DNA of 6,838 bases from DASWHR01 sp035541035 (GTDB lineage Bacteria > Actinomycetota > AC-67), in assembly GCA_035541035.1 (NCBI GenBank), contig DATLFO010000285.1:1-6838 (forward strand), in the 5' to 3' direction. The notes below the pieces were generated by a model, which worked only from the letters and a program-made list of their open reading frames with translations, was not told where the DNA came from and did not search any database. Numbering within the stretch: the first letter of the stretch is position 1; each line of letters begins with the position of its first letter. Of the stretch, positions 5,744 through 6,838 are shown one piece after another. The position numbers and the translations under genes are program-made.

Positions 5744-6664
5744 CTAGCGGGCGAACCAGTCCACGCACGCGCGTACGCTCGCGTCCCAGTCGGCGCGCGG
5801 CTCCCAGCCCAGCAGACGTTTCGCCTTGCCGATGTCGGCGAGCGTGTGGCGCACGTCGCCGGGTCGCTTCGGCGTGGCGACGGGATCGATCCATCGCCCG
5901 ACCGCGTCGCTGACGGCCTCGAGCACCTCGTTGACGGTGCGGCCGTGGCCCGCGCCGATGTTGAAGGATTCGCCGTCGGCCTCAGGGCCGGCGTTCGCGG
6001 CTTTGAGGTTCGCCTCGACGATGTCGTCGATGAAGGTGAAGTCGCGGGACTGGTGGCCGTCCCAGTCCACCTCGGGCGCGCGTTTCTCGACGAGCGCCTC
6101 GACGAAGGCGGGGAACAACAGCGCGTACTTCGACTCGCGATGCTGTCCCGGGCCGAACACGTTGAAGTAGCGAAGGCTTACGACGGGAAGGCCGTGGATC
6201 GCGGTAAACGCCTGCCCGTAGTGCTCGCCAGCGAGCTTGCTGACCGCGTACGGGCTGATCGGCCGGGGAACCTGGGTCTCGGTGCGGAGCGGCTCGGGCG
6301 GGTCGCCGTAGACGCTCGACGAGGACGCGTAGACGAACTTGCGGACGCCGGCGCCGTGCGCGGCGATCAACAGGTTGAGCGTGCCGGTCGCGTTGCACTC
6401 GTGCGACAGGCGCGGATCGTCCACCGACTTGGCGACGCTGCGCCGCGCGGCCTGGTGGAACACGACTTCGACGCCGCGTGTCGCGGCGTGCATCGCATCC
6501 AGGTCCCGCAGGTCCGCCTCGAGGAAGTCGCATCCGTCGGGGATGTTCTCCTTGAAGCCCGTCAGGAAGCTGTCGAGGCCGCGAACCTCGTGCCCGTCCG
6601 CGATCAGACGGCCCGCCAGCCGCGATCCGATGAAGCCCGCCACGCCGGTCACCAGAACCTTCAT
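5744..6664 (-). CDS. Extended-SDR nucleotide-sugar epimerase (UDP-hexose 4-epimerase-like)
   Basis: From the ATG at 6664 the protein has 306 residues, normal for NAD-dependent epimerase/dehydratase family enzymes. It begins MKVLVTGVAGFIGS with the GxxGxxG nucleotide-binding motif (G7, G10, G13), and D31 at the end of the second strand suits NAD(H). HQAARRSV (70-77), SSSSVYG (114-120) and the catalytic pair Y139-x3-K143 (PYAVSK) follow. RYFNVFGPGQ (165-174), SRDFTFIDDIVEAN (206-219) and RPGDVRHTLADIGKA (267-281) are usual substrate-side motifs of UDP-glucose/UDP-N-acetylglucosamine 4-epimerase relatives. It would interconvert UDP-sugars in the cytoplasm for the polysaccharide pathway; the exact sugar cannot be read from the sequence. 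A GTG at 6673 in frame is an alternative start (three residues longer) and overlaps a TGA of the possible upstream gene as GTGA. The ATG is preferred because it matches the family N-terminus and follows GGGTGAAGG. Confidence 0.93.
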   Translation of the reverse strand: MKVLVTGVAGFIGSRLAGRLIADGHEVRGLDSFLTGFKENIPDGCDFLEADLRDLDAMHAATRGVEVVFHQAARRSVAKSVDDPRLSHECNATGTLNLLIAAHGAGVRKFVYASSSSVYGDPPEPLRTETQVPRPISPYAVSKLAGEHYGQAFTAIHGLPVVSLRYFNVFGPGQHRESKYALLFPAFVEALVEKRAPEVDWDGHQSRDFTFIDDIVEANLKAANAGPEADGESFNIGAGHGRTVNEVLEAVSDAVGRWIDPVATPKRPGDVRHTLADIGKAKRLLGWEPRADWDASVRACVDWFAR

Positions 6665-6669
6665 GACCT

Positions 6670-6838
6670 TCACCCTATCGCGAGCCCAACGGGAATAACC
6701 GCCGCGAGCGCCGCGAGCGCCGCGAGCGCCGCGAGCGCCGCGAGCGCCGCGAGCGCCGCGAGCGCCGCGAGCGCCGGGAGCGCCGGGAGCGCCGGGAGCG
6801 AAGCGTGGCCCCAGCGGCGCAGATCGACCGGCAACCCG
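6670..6838 (-). CDS. Possible C-terminal end of an upstream gene with a Leu-Ala-Ala repeat helix (partial)
   Basis: On the minus strand one frame is open from the right edge to a TGA at 6672-6670, giving the last 55 residues. It begins GLPVDLRRWGHAS, continues as three LPA and eight LAA triplets, and ends VIPVGLAIG. Among the three minus frames, this one has the best coding pattern in the non-repeat edge segment (6797-6837): mostly G/C third positions and fewer G/C at second positions. The repeat would form a long hydrophobic helix, plausibly a membrane segment. Its stop overlaps a possible GTG start of the epimerase by 4 nt, the usual arrangement of coupled operon genes. The product family is not recognisable from this fragment, and the open frame could also arise simply because the repeat is stop-free. 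Confidence 0.35.
   Translation of the reverse strand, partial: GLPVDLRRWGHASLPALPALPALAALAALAALAALAALAALAALAAVIPVGLAIG
6701..6799. repeat. Eleven tandem copies of a 9-bp GC-rich unit
   Basis: Eight perfect copies of GCCGCGAGC (6701-6772) are followed by three copies of GCCGGGAGC (6773-6799), which differ at one base. The array is exactly 99 bp with no spacers. The unit is a multiple of three, so it is open in all minus frames and copy changes would add or remove three residues without frameshift. It lies 36 bp upstream of the epimerase ATG. Confidence 0.97.

Noticed and set aside
6701..6799. CRISPR array
   Set aside because: Units are 9 bp and contiguous with no spacers, so this is a simple tandem repeat.
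6662..6838. Epimerase frame extended upstream through the repeats as Ala-Arg-Gly triplets to the window edge
   Set aside because: The frame is open, but third-position composition is poor and the epimerase family starts at MKVLVTG; the extension is probably an effect of the stop-free repeat.

Overview
The window is very GC-rich throughout, has strong G/C bias at third codon positions, and carries a gene set typical of a Gram-positive, high-GC envelope. It most likely comes from an Actinomycetota (actinobacterial) chromosome, quite possibly an uncultured lineage. This is inferred from composition and gene families; no marker gene is present. No tRNA, rRNA, CRISPR array, transposase or phage gene was seen.

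Layout. The left edge (1-372, minus) holds the N-terminus of a membrane protein resembling the FlaA1/CapD-type nucleotide-sugar dehydratases/epimerases. A 247-bp divergent intergenic region (373-619) follows, with a good minus-strand promoter candidate (TTGACC-17-TACCCT), weaker plus-strand candidates and a small direct repeat. Three plus-strand genes come next and probably form one operon: a fused Wzz/BY-type tyrosine autokinase (620-2152), which appears to start at a CTG codon; a membrane-anchored protein with a degenerate LCP-like part and a LytR_C domain (2145-3134, overlapping the kinase by 8 nt); and a DUF4012 membrane protein (3172-5118). A perfect 9-bp inverted repeat spans the DUF4012 stop codon, directly before a promoter candidate for a small exported Ig-like protein (5202-5684) that ends in an LPXTG-like anchor. 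A strong hairpin terminator (5702-5741) separates it from a convergent minus-strand SDR nucleotide-sugar epimerase (5744-6664). Upstream of the epimerase, eleven 9-bp tandem repeats (6701-6799) appear to lie inside the C-terminal end of another minus-strand gene that runs off the right edge and overlaps a possible GTG start of the epimerase by 4 nt.

How it fits together. Epimerase and dehydratase-like enzymes supply modified nucleotide sugars. The Wzz/BY kinase would control polymer length and export. LytR_C/LCP-like and DUF4012 membrane proteins could act in attachment or final handling of the polymer outside the membrane. The small surface protein may be a co-regulated wall or membrane component. 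The window therefore reads as part of an exopolysaccharide or cell-wall glycopolymer locus. The least described parts are the pairing of an apparently catalytically degenerate LCP-like protein with a DUF4012 protein, and the small surface protein next to them.
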